From Sanguibacter keddieii (lineage in GTDB: Bacteria > Actinomycetota > Actinomycetes > Actinomycetales > Actinomycetaceae): DNA of 64,000 nt. The notes beneath the pieces are model-generated. The model saw nothing but the letters and a program-made list of their open reading frames with translations, was not told the origin of the DNA and ran no database searches. The first letter of the stretch is position 1; the number at the start of each line of letters is the position of its first letter. Where the stretch lies: the NCBI RefSeq assembly GCF_001064145.1, contig NZ_JVOJ01000050.1:1-64000 (forward strand), given 5' to 3'. Both the position numbers and the translations under genes were made by a program. Positions 50,585 through 59,996 of the stretch are shown here, piece after piece.

Positions 50585-51574
50585 ATGGAGACATCGGTGA
50601 GGCGCGCGTCGGACGTCGTGTGCGCGGTTGTGGGGCCCACGGCCTCGGGCAAGTCGGATCTGGCCCTGGAGCTGGCCTGCGTGCTTCCGGGCGCGCTGGG
50701 TGCGAGCGGTGCGGGCGAGATCGTCTCCGCGGATGCCCTGCAGCTCTACCGCGGCATGGACGTGGGGACGGCTAAGACTCCGGTGGAGGAGCGCCGTGGG
50801 ATCGCCCATCACCAGATTGACGTGTTGGAGGTGCGCGACGAGGCCTCGGTGGCCGCCTACCAGAAGCACGCGCGAGCCGATGTGGCGGGCATCCACGAGC
50901 GCGAGGGCGTCGCGGTGGTCGCGGGAGGCTCTGGCCTGTACCAGCGCGCCCTCCTGGACGTCATCGAGTTCCCGGGCACGGACCCGGCGGTGCGCGCCCG
51001 CCTCGAAGAGGACGCCGAGGGGCCGATGGGGTCGCGCGGCCTGCACGATCGCCTCACCCAGCTGGATCCGGTTTCGGCGCAGCGCATCGACCCGCATAAC
51101 GCCCGCCGGATCATCCGCGCCCTCGAGGTTATCGAGCTGACTGGGCACCCCTACTCGGCGTCCATGCCCCGCCACGAGTTCGTGCGTCCTTCGCTCATGG
51201 TGGCGCTGCGTCGCCCGATGGAGGAGCTCGACGAGCGCATCGCGCTGCGCACCCGCGCCATGATGGACGGCGGACTCATCGAGGAGGTGCGCGCCCTCAT
51301 CGACGTGGGCCTGCGAGAGGCGAAGACCGCGTCCCGCGCGACGGGATACGCCCAGGCGCTCGCCGTCATCGACGGACAGATGAGCGAGAACGAGGCCGTG
51401 GAATCCATCGCGCTGGCCACGCGTCAGCTGGCGCGCCGCCAGGTCAAGTGGCTGCGGCCGGATCCGCGCGTGCACTGGCTGGACGTGGAGAGCTTCGACT
51501 CGACCGAGGCCGTGGTGCGCCACGTCGTCGAGTTGACGCAGCGCGAGGCCGAGGCCGCCCTGGGACGCTCGTAA
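50585..51574 (+). CDS. miaA: tRNA dimethylallyltransferase
   Basis: 329 aa. P-loop GPTASGKSDLALELA, SADALQLYRGMDVGTAK, HHQIDV, GGSGLYQRAL and a C-terminal zinc-free helical part with TRQLARRQVKWLR. Transfers the isopentenyl group to A37 of UNN-reading tRNAs, providing the MiaB substrate. TACACT ends 7 nt before the ATG; divergent from the YbjN pair across a 60-bp region. Confidence 0.96.
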   Translation: METSVRRASDVVCAVVGPTASGKSDLALELACVLPGALGASGAGEIVSADALQLYRGMDVGTAKTPVEERRGIAHHQIDVLEVRDEASVAAYQKHARADVAGIHEREGVAVVAGGSGLYQRALLDVIEFPGTDPAVRARLEEDAEGPMGSRGLHDRLTQLDPVSAQRIDPHNARRIIRALEVIELTGHPYSASMPRHEFVRPSLMVALRRPMEELDERIALRTRAMMDGGLIEEVRALIDVGLREAKTASRATGYAQALAVIDGQMSENEAVESIALATRQLARRQVKWLRPDPRVHWLDVESFDSTEAVVRHVVELTQREAEAALGRS

Positions 51575-51622
51575 CACGGGCGGGGGCTGCGCGTAGTCGC
51601 ACACCCGCGCTACGGTGGATTC

Positions 51623-52546
51623 ATGAAGAACACGCAGCTGCCCGCCCACGCCCGCGTCGTCAAGGCCCACGGTGCCGGTAACTCCTTCGTCGTCGCCACG
51701 GACCAATACGACGACTACGACCCCAGCGAGGTCGAGGTCGCGACGCTGTGCTCGCCGGCCTTCGGGATCGGCGCGGATGGCTTCATTCGGGCCGTCGAGC
51801 GCGAGGGCATGTGGTTTATGGACTACCGCAACGCTGACGGCTCGAAGGCTGAGATGTGCGGCAACGGCGTGCGCGTCTTCGTCGATCACCTGCGCCGCGA
51901 GGGGCTCGTGGATCTGCCGGTCGGGCAGACTCTGGACGTGGCCACGCGCGGCGGCATCAAGCGCGTGACGCCCGAGTCTGAGGACGAGGGGCAGGGGGCG
52001 AGCTACCGCGTCGACATGGGCCCGGCGGCCTCTCCCGCCCGCGAGACGATCGATGTGCGAGTGCCCGGTATCGACGCGGTCTTGGGCGGTATCTGGGTGG
52101 ATATGCCTAACCCGCACACCGTCGTCGAGCTTGCCGACGAGGAAACCTTGCGCGGCGTGTTCCTGCCGACCGTTGATGTCTCCCAGATCCCGCAGGCACA
52201 GCGTCCCTCCTACGATCCGGTGCCCCAGGCGGGGACCAACCTCGAGCTGGTCGTCGATCTGACCGAGCCTGGGGCCGAGCGCGGGCACATCGCGATGCGC
52301 GTGCTCGAACGAGGCGTGGGGGAGACCCAGGCGTGCGGCACCGGGTGCTGCGCGGCGGCCCTCGCCACCGCCCTGCGACGCGGCCCCGAAGCACCCACCC
52401 AGTGGGTCGTCGACATTCCGGGCGGAACGGTCATCGTCGGCCTCGACGGCGTCATCGACTGGGAGGGGGAGAGGCCCCGCATCACGGACGCGTCGGTGTT
52501 CCTCACCGGACCCGCGACCCGAGTCGCCGAGATCCGCCTACCCTGA
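51623..52546 (+). CDS. dapF: Diaminopimelate epimerase
   Basis: 307 aa. Two homologous halves each supply one catalytic Cys: AEMCGNGVRVF and QACGTGCCAAALA. HGAGNSFVV marks the start. Interconverts LL- and meso-diaminopimelate, the last step before peptidoglycan mDAP or lysine. TACGGT ends 6 nt before the ATG. Completes the dapA/dapB functions encoded 19 kb upstream. Confidence 0.96.
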   Translation: MKNTQLPAHARVVKAHGAGNSFVVATDQYDDYDPSEVEVATLCSPAFGIGADGFIRAVEREGMWFMDYRNADGSKAEMCGNGVRVFVDHLRREGLVDLPVGQTLDVATRGGIKRVTPESEDEGQGASYRVDMGPAASPARETIDVRVPGIDAVLGGIWVDMPNPHTVVELADEETLRGVFLPTVDVSQIPQAQRPSYDPVPQAGTNLELVVDLTEPGAERGHIAMRVLERGVGETQACGTGCCAAALATALRRGPEAPTQWVVDIPGGTVIVGLDGVIDWEGERPRITDASVFLTGPATRVAEIRLP

Positions 52547-52579
52547 ACCCGGCCCCCAGAAAAAGGTGCCGGGAAGCGT

Positions 52580-52599
52580 GACGAGGCCCAGGCCTCGTC
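52580..52599. terminator. Bidirectional hairpin between dapF and methyltransferase
   Basis: GACGAGGCC-CA-GGCCTCGTC, 9-bp perfect stem between convergent genes; no T-tract. Confidence 0.6.
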
Positions 52600-52612
52600 G
52601 ACGACGAGCGCG

Positions 52613-53227
52613 TCAGGCGGGGCACACCTCGATGATGCGGAAGCCCTTCTTGGACGCGTACTTCGAGGCCCGCAGGCCCTGGCCATTCAGCCATGTGATG
52701 AGCGAATCCGCTCCCAGGTTGCGCTGGACGACGAGATAGGCGACGCCGGTGGGAGCGAGCCTGCCCAGCCATGCCAGGAGCATCTCGTGCATCGCGTCCT
52801 TGCCGATGCGCACGGGCGGGTTCGACCAGATGACGTCGAAGCGCGTATCCGACTCCCGCGAGGCGGCCAGCGCCTCCTCGGCCTTCAACGCGCGCACGCC
52901 GCTCGCGCCGTTGGACTGGGCGTTGCGCTGCGTCAGATCCACCGCGCGAGAGTTCACGTCCACCGCCCACACGGCGGCGCTGGGGGACTCCAACGACATG
53001 ATCGTCGCGATCGGACCCCACCCGCAGCCCAGGTCCAGGAAGGTCCCGCCCTCGGGCAGGTCCGGGGCGACCTCCAGGAGCTGACGCGTGCCCAGATCGA
53101 GCTTAGAACCCGAAAACACGCGCGACGACACGCGCATCGACAGGTCGAAGCCGCGCGCGCTCACCTCGATCGTGCGGATCTCCTCCGCGCTCGCAGGGGA
53201 TGAGTCGGTGAAATACTGTTCGTCCAC
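52613..53227 (-). CDS. RsmC-like class I SAM methyltransferase
   Basis: 204 aa from GTG 53227; TAGGCT (53240-53235) ends 7 nt before it. Methyltransferase-small fold: FLDLGCGWGPIATIMS binds SAM, VWAVDVNSRAVDLTQRNA follows, and the NPPV motif (VIWSNPPVRIG) marks N-methylation of a base, as in RsmC/RlmG guanine methylases. Lacks the N-terminal pseudo-domain of RsmC. Likely 16S G1207-type target; inferred. Divergent from hflX. Confidence 0.85.
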   Translation of the reverse strand: MDEQYFTDSSPASAEEIRTIEVSARGFDLSMRVSSRVFSGSKLDLGTRQLLEVAPDLPEGGTFLDLGCGWGPIATIMSLESPSAAVWAVDVNSRAVDLTQRNAQSNGASGVRALKAEEALAASRESDTRFDVIWSNPPVRIGKDAMHEMLLAWLGRLAPTGVAYLVVQRNLGADSLITWLNGQGLRASKYASKKGFRIIEVCPA

Positions 53228-53311
53228 GGAAGAAAGCCTATCGCGCCCGCGCGCGCAGGCGCAGATGGGGGCGGCGCGTGCGACACTAGAAGCCCCACAA
53301 AAAGGATGGTT

Positions 53312-54844
53312 ATGGACACGACCCACACAGGTGCGGACTCCTCGAAAGAAGAGCGCGACCAGCGCGTCAACGACGTTGTCGCGCGCATCCTCGCGCGCTC
53401 GGGAACGGCGCTCGCATCGACGACGGGTCAGGACACCTCCCAGGACGCCGGTGCCCTCGAGCGCGAGGCCCGAGCGGGCACGCGCCGCGTCGACACGGGC
53501 GCCTCCGACCGCGAGGACATCTCCGAGGTCGAGTACCGCCAGGTGCGACTCGAAAAGGTCGTGCTCGTGGGCCTGCGCACCACGCAGAGCGAAGAAGATG
53601 CTGAGAACTCGCTGCGCGAGCTGGCCGCGCTCGCGGAGACCGCCGGTTCGCGGGTGCTCGACGGCATCATCCAGCGCCGTATGAAGCCCGACCCCGCGAC
53701 CTACCTGGGGTCCGGCAAAGCACGCGAGCTGGCTGACATCGTGCGCAGCGTCGAGGCCGACACCGTCATCGTTGACGAGGAGCTGGCCCCCTCTCAGCGC
53801 CGTGGGCTGGAGGACGTCGTCGACGCCAAGGTCGTCGACCGCACGGCCCTCATCCTCGACATTTTCGCCCAGCATGCCAAGTCCCGTGAGGGCAAGGCCC
53901 AGGTCGAGCTCGCGCAGCTCGAGTACCTGCTGCCGCGTCTGCGCGGCTGGGGTGAGTCGATGTCCCGTCAGGCCGGCGGTCGCGTCGCGGGCGGCGCGGG
54001 TATTGGTTCGCGCGGCCCCGGTGAGACCAAGATCGAGCTGGATCGTCGCCGCATCCGCACGCGCATGGCGAAGCTGCGCGCGGACATCGCGCGCATGGAA
54101 CCCGCCCGTCGCACTCAGCGCAATTCGCGTCGCCGCGGGGCAGTGCCGTCGGTGGCCATCGCCGGGTACACGAACGCGGGTAAGTCGACGCTGCTCAACC
54201 GCCTGACGGACGCGGGCGTCCTGGTCCAGGACGCGCTGTTCGCGACGCTGGACCCGACGGTGCGCCGCGCGCGCGCCGCGGACGGTCGCGAGTACACGCT
54301 CACCGACACGGTCGGCTTCGTTCGTAACCTGCCCACCCAGCTGGTCGAGGCCTTCCGCTCGACCCTGGAGGAGGTCGGCCAGGCCGACGTCATCTTGCAC
54401 GTCGTGGACGCCGCCCACCCCGACCCTGTCTCTCAGGTGGAGGCTGTGCGTTCGGTTATCGACACGATCGAGGGAGCCTCGGACATCCCGGAGCTGATCG
54501 CGCTGAACAAGGCCGACCTGGCCTCGCCCGAGCAGATCGCCCTGCTGCGTACGGTCTTCCCCGATGCCGTGCCGCTCAGCGCCCACACGGGCTGGGGCGT
54601 GGAGGCGCTGCGCGCTGCCCTCGAAGACATGCTGCCCCGGCCTCGCGTGGCCGTTGATGCGATCCTGCCGTACTCGGCCGGCTCCCTCGTGCATCGGATC
54701 CACGAGGAGGGCGACGTCGAGCGTGAGGAATACGTCGAGACGGGCACCCGGATCGTCGCACGCGTCGACGAGGCGCTGGCCGCCGTCATCACCCGCGAGG
54801 CGGTGGGTGGCACCGTGGGTGACGCGGCGGTGAGCGGGGAGTGA
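53312..54844 (+). CDS. hflX: GTPase HflX
   Basis: 510 aa from ATG 53312 (AAAGGA 5 nt upstream; ATG 53306 is inside that site). The N-terminal HflX domain has VLVGLRTTQSEEDAENSL and DEELAPSQRRGLEDVV. A coiled coil with GPGETKIELDRRRIRTRMAKL follows, then the G domain with GYTNAGKST near 285, DTVGFVRNLP and NKAD. Ribosome-splitting GTPase in stress. An extra ~60-aa acidic/Ala-rich N-terminus. The stop overlaps the helicase start. Confidence 0.95.
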   Translation: MDTTHTGADSSKEERDQRVNDVVARILARSGTALASTTGQDTSQDAGALEREARAGTRRVDTGASDREDISEVEYRQVRLEKVVLVGLRTTQSEEDAENSLRELAALAETAGSRVLDGIIQRRMKPDPATYLGSGKARELADIVRSVEADTVIVDEELAPSQRRGLEDVVDAKVVDRTALILDIFAQHAKSREGKAQVELAQLEYLLPRLRGWGESMSRQAGGRVAGGAGIGSRGPGETKIELDRRRIRTRMAKLRADIARMEPARRTQRNSRRRGAVPSVAIAGYTNAGKSTLLNRLTDAGVLVQDALFATLDPTVRRARAADGREYTLTDTVGFVRNLPTQLVEAFRSTLEEVGQADVILHVVDAAHPDPVSQVEAVRSVIDTIEGASDIPELIALNKADLASPEQIALLRTVFPDAVPLSAHTGWGVEALRAALEDMLPRPRVAVDAILPYSAGSLVHRIHEEGDVEREEYVETGTRIVARVDEALAAVITREAVGGTVGDAAVSGE

Positions 54845-56781
54845 GCGCGGACCTGGTCGAGGCCTCGGGTCGCGTCCTCGACGCGGTCGTTGCCCAGATG
54901 GGCGGGTCCACGCGCGAGGGGCAGGCGTCGATGGTCGCCGAAGGCACAGCGGCCCTGGAGGACCGCCAGCACCTCCTCGTGCAGGCGGGCACGGGAACGG
55001 GTAAGTCTGTGGGCTACCTGGTCCCGCTGCTGACGCACTGCGCGACGAACGGCGTGCGCGGGGTTGTCTCAACGGCGACGCTCGCGCTGCAGCGCCAGAT
55101 CCTCGTCAAGGACGCGCCGGTGGTCGTCGATGCGGTCGCCTCTGTGGCGGGCGCGCGCCTGAAGGTCGCGGTGCTCAAGGGCTGGTCGAACTACGCGTGC
55201 CTGCACAAGCTGGACGGCGGGTACCCCACCGAGGGCACACTGTTTGAGGATCGGGACATGAGTGTCGGCCCGACTGGCGAGCTCGGCAAGGAGATCCTGC
55301 GCATCCGCGAATGGATCAGCGAGACCGCGACGGGCGATCGCGACGACCTGGTTCCGGGTGTCTCGGATCGCGCCTGGCATCACGCATCGGTCGCCAAACC
55401 CGAGTGCCTGGGCAAACACTGCCCGCTCATCGACGAGTGCTTCGCGCAGGCCGCGCGCCTGGAGGCGGCGGACGCGGACGTCGTCGTCACGAATCATTCG
55501 CTGTTTGGCATTAATGCGTGTGGCGAGGGTGAGCTTTTCGGCGAGTACGATGCCGTCGTCATCGACGAGGCCCACGAGCTGGCCGACCGCGTGCGCTCCC
55601 AGGCGGCCGCCGACCTGACGGTCGCCCGCGTGAGCCGCGTCGCCCGCTCCCTGCGCTCGAATCTCTCGATCGACTCCACCGATCTGGACGAGGCCGGGGC
55701 CGGGCTGGGAGCGGCCATGGCTCCCCTGGAGGCGGGGCTCCTCGAGTACCGGCCGAGCGCCCTCGTCGACGCGATGATCGTGCTGGACGGCGCGGCCCGT
55801 CGTGCTAGCCACGAGGTGTCCGAGGCGCAGGGGGAACCCGCCGCCAAGCTCTTGGCTCGCGCGGCCATCGACGAGCTGATCAGCGCTCTCGACGCGTGGG
55901 GGCAGGACCCCGACCAGTCGATCGCCTACATCACGAAGGATGAAGCTGACAATGCGCGCTTGACTGTCGGGCCTCTCGACGTGTCGGCTGCGATCGGTGG
56001 AACCGGCATTGGTGCACGCCCCGCGATCCTCACGTCTGCGACCCTCGCGCTCGGCGGAAACTTTGACTTCATGGCCGCACAGGCAGGCATGGCCGTCTCC
56101 GGGGTGCCGTGGCACGGCATCGACGTCGGATCTCCTTTCGACCACGGTCGCCAGGGCATCCGCTACGTGGCGACCCACCTGCCCTTGCCGGGGCGAGACG
56201 GTCCCTCCGAGGAGTTGCTGGACGAGCTCGTGGAACTGGCGCAGGCCTCGGGCGGCGGGATGCTCGCTCTGTTTGCGTCGCGACGCGGGGCGATGGCGGG
56301 AGCGCAGGCCCTGCGCGAGCGCACGGACCTGACCGTCTACCTGCAGGGCGAGGAGACCCTGGCGCAGCTGATCCAACGATTCCGCGAGGAACGCGACTCA
56401 TGTCTCGTGGGCACGATGTCCCTGTGGCAGGGCGTCGACGTTGCGGGGGATGCGTGCCGCCTCGTCGTGATCGACAAGATTCCGTTCCCACGCCCGGACG
56501 ATCCCGTGTCGCGTGCCCGCTCCATGGACGTCGAACGCAGGGGAGGCAACGGCTTCGTATCCGTCTCCCTGACGCACGCGGCGCTCATGATGGCCCAGGG
56601 TGTGGGACGTCTGCTGCGCTCGACCGACGACCGGGGCGTCGTGGCGATCCTCGATCCGCGCGTGGTGACCAAGCGCTACGGCGGCTTCATCATGCGTTCC
56701 TTGCCCGCCATGTGGCCGACGACGGATCCTCAGGTTGTTCGCGGTGCGCTGCGGCGCCTCGCGCAAGGTGTTGAGCAATAG
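54841..56781 (+). CDS. dinG: DinG/XPD-like Fe-S helicase
   Basis: 646 aa from a GTG overlapping the hflX stop. Superfamily 2 motor: Walker A QAGTGTGKS near 45-53, four cysteines C120, C189, C194, C200 placed like the XPD 4Fe-4S cluster, DEAH at 242-245, and the C-terminal motif QGVGRLLRSTDDRG with Arg fingers. Unwinds DNA forks or R-loops. The E. coli relative is SOS-induced; no LexA box was seen here. Confidence 0.92.
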   Translation: MSADLVEASGRVLDAVVAQMGGSTREGQASMVAEGTAALEDRQHLLVQAGTGTGKSVGYLVPLLTHCATNGVRGVVSTATLALQRQILVKDAPVVVDAVASVAGARLKVAVLKGWSNYACLHKLDGGYPTEGTLFEDRDMSVGPTGELGKEILRIREWISETATGDRDDLVPGVSDRAWHHASVAKPECLGKHCPLIDECFAQAARLEAADADVVVTNHSLFGINACGEGELFGEYDAVVIDEAHELADRVRSQAAADLTVARVSRVARSLRSNLSIDSTDLDEAGAGLGAAMAPLEAGLLEYRPSALVDAMIVLDGAARRASHEVSEAQGEPAAKLLARAAIDELISALDAWGQDPDQSIAYITKDEADNARLTVGPLDVSAAIGGTGIGARPAILTSATLALGGNFDFMAAQAGMAVSGVPWHGIDVGSPFDHGRQGIRYVATHLPLPGRDGPSEELLDELVELAQASGGGMLALFASRRGAMAGAQALRERTDLTVYLQGEETLAQLIQRFREERDSCLVGTMSLWQGVDVAGDACRLVVIDKIPFPRPDDPVSRARSMDVERRGGNGFVSVSLTHAALMMAQGVGRLLRSTDDRGVVAILDPRVVTKRYGGFIMRSLPAMWPTTDPQVVRGALRRLAQGVEQ

Positions 56782-56883
56782 GAGAGAGTGCTCCCTGAGC
56801 GCGTAAAACGTCGTGCAGATAACGGGCACGGACAGCCCCCAATCTGAGACAATAGAGACGCTCGCAGACTCTAGGAGACACTC

Positions 56884-57873
56884 GTGGAAAACCAAGCGCA
56901 GACCCTGTACCCGTCAAAGTCCTCCGGACGTCCCTCCAAGATCGCCATCATCGGCGCCGGTGCCGTTGGCACGGCGGTCGCGTACGCCTGTGCGATGCGC
57001 GGCGACGCCCGTTCGATCGTTCTTCAGGACATCAACAAGACCAAGGTTGAGGCAGAGGCCCTCGACATGGCCCACGGCATCCAGTTCACGCCCGCCGGTT
57101 CGATCGAGGGCTCGGATGACGTTGAGATCGTTCGTGGTGCCGACCTGATCATCGTCACGGCTGGCGCGAAGCAGCAGCCCGGGCAGTCCCGCCTGGAGCT
57201 GGCCGGCTCGACCGTCAACCTCATGAAGAAGATCGTGCCGAACCTGCAGAACGTCGCTCCGGATGCCCGCTTCATGTTCGTGACGAACCCCGTTGACGTC
57301 GTCACCTACGTGGCATTGAAGCTCACGGGTCTGCCTCGCAACCAGGTCTTCGGATCCGGCACGGTGCTCGACACCTCCCGCCTGCGCTACCTGGTCTCGC
57401 GCGAGACCGGTGTGGCCACCCAGAACATCCACGCCTACGTGGCCGGCGAGCACGGCGACTCCGAGGTTGCGCTGTGGTCCAGCGCCGAGATCGGCAACGT
57501 CCCGCTGTCCCAGTGGGGTCCGACCCTGTCCGGTGGTGTCTTCGACTCGGCTCTGCGTCACTCCATTGCGCAGGAGGTCGTCCAGTCCGCCTACAAGATC
57601 ATCGAGGGCAAGGGCGCGACGAACTACGCGATCGGCCTGTCTGCCGCGAACATCGCAGGTGCTGTGCTGCGCGATGAGCAGCGTGTCCTCACCATCTCGA
57701 CGCTGCTCGAGGACTGGGAGGGCATCTCTGACGTGGTCATGGCCGCCCCGACGATCGTCGGCCGCGACGGCGCCGGACGCGTCCTGAACCCGCCGCTCAC
57801 GCTCAACGAGCGCGACGGCCTGACCGCATCGGCCCAGCGCCTGCGTCAGGTTGCCCGCGACCTGGGCTTCTGA
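56884..57873 (+). CDS. ldh: L-lactate dehydrogenase
   Basis: 329 aa from a GTG with AGGAGA 6 nt upstream. NAD motif IIGAGAVGTAVAYA (24-29 GAGAVG), substrate loop AGAKQQPGQSR (Gln typical for lactate over malate), NPVDVVTY, and catalytic His in AGEHGDSE (about H190). Regenerates NAD+ by reducing pyruvate, fitting fermentative oral actinobacteria. A -10-like GACAAT lies at 56848-56853. Convergent with lexA at a long terminator. Confidence 0.95.
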   Translation: MENQAQTLYPSKSSGRPSKIAIIGAGAVGTAVAYACAMRGDARSIVLQDINKTKVEAEALDMAHGIQFTPAGSIEGSDDVEIVRGADLIIVTAGAKQQPGQSRLELAGSTVNLMKKIVPNLQNVAPDARFMFVTNPVDVVTYVALKLTGLPRNQVFGSGTVLDTSRLRYLVSRETGVATQNIHAYVAGEHGDSEVALWSSAEIGNVPLSQWGPTLSGGVFDSALRHSIAQEVVQSAYKIIEGKGATNYAIGLSAANIAGAVLRDEQRVLTISTLLEDWEGISDVVMAAPTIVGRDGAGRVLNPPLTLNERDGLTASAQRLRQVARDLGF

Positions 57874-57882
57874 GCCTCCTTC

Positions 57883-57930
57883 GTATAAGCCGGTGGCGCC
57901 ACCCTCAGGGGTGGCGCCACCGGCTTATAC
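57883..57930. terminator. Bidirectional ldh/lexA terminator
   Basis: 22-bp perfect inverted repeat (57883-57904 with 57909-57930) with a 4-nt loop, exactly between convergent ldh and lexA. Confidence 0.92.
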
Positions 57931-57936
57931 GCTGCG

Positions 57937-58617
57937 TCAGAGTGAACGAATGACGGTGACGACCTTGCCGAGGATGGTGGCGTCGTCCCCCGGGATGGGG
58001 GAGTAGTCCGCGTTGTGGGGCAGGAGCCAGACGTGACCGCCCGTCACAGACAGTTCCTTCACTGTCGCCTCGCCGTCGATCATGGCGGCAACAAATTCTC
58101 CGTTGCGGGCCTCGTTCTGAGAGCGGATGACGACGTAGTCCCCGTCGAAGATGCCGGCATCGACCATCGACTCGCCGCTTACCTCGAGCATGAACAGATC
58201 GCCGTGTCCGGTCACGGATGTGGGAAGACGGAAGACGTCTTCCACGTGCTGCTCGGCCGTGATGGGGGCGCCGGCGGCGATGCGTCCGACGAGCGGAATC
58301 GCCGTGCCTTCCTCCTCCACGTGGGAGACGGGGACCTCGATGCGAACGACCTTCTCGGAAGGTTGTGACGAGGGGGTGATGCCGAGCTCGACGCGAGCCC
58401 GATCGGTGAGGTCGAGGGCGCGGGGAAGGCCGGGCTCGCGGACAAGGTAGCCGTCGGCCTCAAGCGCATCAAGGTGATGCTTCACCGTCGACGGTGACGC
58501 CAAACCGACTGCAGATGCGATCTCGCGCACAGACGGAGGGAAGCCGCTGGATGCCAGCTTTTCGTTGATAACTCGCAAGATCGCGCGGTGTCGATCGCTG
58601 ATCGAACGCTCGGTCAT
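57937..58617 (-). CDS. lexA: SOS repressor LexA
   Basis: 226 aa from ATG 58617 (AAGGAGA upstream, minus strand). Winged HTH (FPPSVREIASAVGLASPSTVKHHL), cleavage site A115-G116 in IAAGAPI, catalytic Ser150 (GESMVDAG) and Lys187 (TVKELSV). Represses SOS genes and autocleaves with RecA. Three LexA boxes lie in the divergent region, so it is autoregulated. Confidence 0.97.
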   Translation of the reverse strand: MTERSISDRHRAILRVINEKLASSGFPPSVREIASAVGLASPSTVKHHLDALEADGYLVREPGLPRALDLTDRARVELGITPSSQPSEKVVRIEVPVSHVEEEGTAIPLVGRIAAGAPITAEQHVEDVFRLPTSVTGHGDLFMLEVSGESMVDAGIFDGDYVVIRSQNEARNGEFVAAMIDGEATVKELSVTGGHVWLLPHNADYSPIPGDDATILGKVVTVIRSL

Positions 58618-58704
58618 GGCCTCTCCTTCGCATCGGGGTGGACGCAAATGTGCATGGGTGGGCGTCCACTAGATACGTCAAGGATAAGCCGATTCCGCGC
58701 ACAA

Positions 58705-58720
58705 TCAAACATATGTTCGA
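58705..58720. promoter_or_regulatory. LexA box 1
   Basis: TCAAACATATGTTCGA, one mismatch to the CGAACATATGTTCG palindrome; about 90 nt upstream of lexA. Confidence 0.85.
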
Positions 58721-58752
58721 GTGGGTCTCGACATTGGTCGCGGAGCGTGCTA

Positions 58753-58768
58753 TCGTACAAGTGTTCGA
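58753..58768. promoter_or_regulatory. LexA box 2
   Basis: TCGTACAAGTGTTCGA, weaker left half; centred 45 nt before the LysM gene and adjoining box 3. Confidence 0.7.
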
Positions 58769-58783
58769 CGAACAGATGTTCGA
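58768..58783. promoter_or_regulatory. LexA box 3
   Basis: ACGAACAGATGTTCGA, both half-sites intact; abuts box 2 and overlaps the likely -10 of the LysM gene. Confidence 0.85.
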
Positions 58784-58805
58784 TGATAGTGTTTTGGAGG
58801 TTCTC

Positions 58806-59270
58806 ATGAGTATCCCCTTCGCGGCTCAGACTGCCGTCTCGTTCCCCGCGCGCCGCCACCCGCTTCGCGTCGTGGAGGACGCGCCGCTGGCGACCGTTCG
58901 TGACATCTCCACCGCTCCGTCCGCGCGTCGTCGCATCGAGGCTCAGCGCGTCGATGACCCTTCCTACCTGCGCTCTCCTGCGGCTCCGCGTCGCCGCGCC
59001 CGATCTTCTCGTCGCGGCATTATTGCCGGCGCGCTCGCGACGGTTGTTCTCTCCGTGGGGGCCGGTGCTCTCGGTCTCGCTATCCAGCCCGCCGCCTACG
59101 ATGGTCCGACGGTGACGAAGGCGGTCGTCAGCGGTGACTCGGTGTGGTCGCTGGCTCAGAACGTCAAGACGGATCGTCCGCTCGAGCAGGTTGTCGCTGA
59201 CATTGAGCGCATGAATGACGTGCAGGGTGCCCTGCAGCCCGGTCAGCGTGTGGTCGTCCCCGTCCGCTGA
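58806..59270 (+). CDS. SOS-controlled LysM membrane protein (ChiZ/DivS-like position)
   Basis: 154 aa; GGAGG 5 nt before the ATG. A cytoplasmic Arg/Pro-rich N-terminus (~70 aa), one transmembrane segment (~70-93), then an external LysM domain (~102-153, AVVSGDSVWSLAQNV ... LQPGQRVVVPV). Divergent from lexA and followed by nrdR, the same layout as mycobacterial Rv2719c (ChiZ) and corynebacterial divS, which arrest cell division on DNA damage. No separate hydrolase domain is visible. The role is inferred from topology, LexA boxes and synteny. Confidence 0.82.
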   Translation: MSIPFAAQTAVSFPARRHPLRVVEDAPLATVRDISTAPSARRRIEAQRVDDPSYLRSPAAPRRRARSSRRGIIAGALATVVLSVGAGALGLAIQPAAYDGPTVTKAVVSGDSVWSLAQNVKTDRPLEQVVADIERMNDVQGALQPGQRVVVPVR

Positions 59271-59326
59271 CGGTGACGCGTGGGACTCCTGTGACAGACG
59301 TGGGTCTGAGCGTGTACCGTTGAGGG

Positions 59327-59926
59327 GTGCACTGCCCTTTCTGTCATAACCCGGATTCGCGCGTCGTCGATACGCGCATCGCGGACGACGGCGCCTCGAT
59401 TCGGCGTCGGCGTGAGTGCACGCACTGCAAGAAGCGTTTCACGACCCTCGAAACGTCCTCGTTCCAGGTCGTCAAGCGCTCCGGCGTCGTTGAGTCTTTC
59501 TCCCGTAACAAGGTTGTGTCGGGCGTCAAGAAAGCCTGTCAGGGACGGCCTGTCTCGGATGATCAGCTGGCGATTCTCGCTCAGCAGGTCGAGGAGCAGC
59601 TGCGCTCAACCGGAGTCTCTAACGTGTCGACGAACGAAGTCGGCAAAGCCATCCTCCCGTTTCTGCGTGACCTCGACGTGATCGCCTACTTGCGCTTCGC
59701 CTCCGTCTATCGTCAGTTCGACACTCTCGATGATTTCGAACAGGCCATTCAGGTGCTGCGTGAGCGTGCGCAGGGCGGTGACGCGGAGTCTGAGGCCAGC
59801 GACCACGCTGCCGTCGAACCCGCTGCGCCCGCGCCTACGTCCGTGGCTGGGAAGAAGCCTCGCAAGGCGCGTTCTGCGCGCAAACGCCCCGTGTCCAACG
59901 CCCCCACGTTGCTGGGAGACGACTAA
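59327..59926 (+). CDS. nrdR: Ribonucleotide reductase repressor NrdR
   Basis: 199 aa from a GTG. Zinc ribbon C3-C6/C31-C34 (MHCPFC, CTHC), then the ATP-cone ([22 protein letters not shown] ... [18 protein letters not shown]). An extra ~45-aa basic Ala/Pro tail is unusual in length. Binds NrdR boxes when dATP is high. TACCGT ends 6 nt before the GTG. Confidence 0.95.
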   Translation: MHCPFCHNPDSRVVDTRIADDGASIRRRRECTHCKKRFTTLETSSFQVVKRSGVVESFSRNKVVSGVKKACQGRPVSDDQLAILAQQVEEQLRSTGVSNVSTNEVGKAILPFLRDLDVIAYLRFASVYRQFDTLDDFEQAIQVLRERAQGGDAESEASDHAAVEPAAPAPTSVAGKKPRKARSARKRPVSNAPTLLGDD

Positions 59927-59941
59927 TCAACGTGCATGATT

Positions 59942-59972
59942 GATGCCCGGCCCTTTCGCGGGGCCGGGCATC
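59942..59972. terminator. Terminator between nrdR and acyl-CoA ligase
   Basis: 12-bp perfect stem (GATGCCCGGCCC with GGGCCGGGCATC), convergent genes. Confidence 0.85.
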
Positions 59973-59996
59973 GTCGCTTCCACGGCGAGGGGATGA

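Noticed and set aside
50525-52288. Extension of the YbjN frame into a 736-aa protein
   Set aside because: The extra part is antisense to miaA and dapF; YbjN homology begins at 50524 with its own promoter.
53228-55072. Extension of the methyltransferase frame to 819 aa
   Set aside because: Antisense to hflX; family homology starts at 53227.
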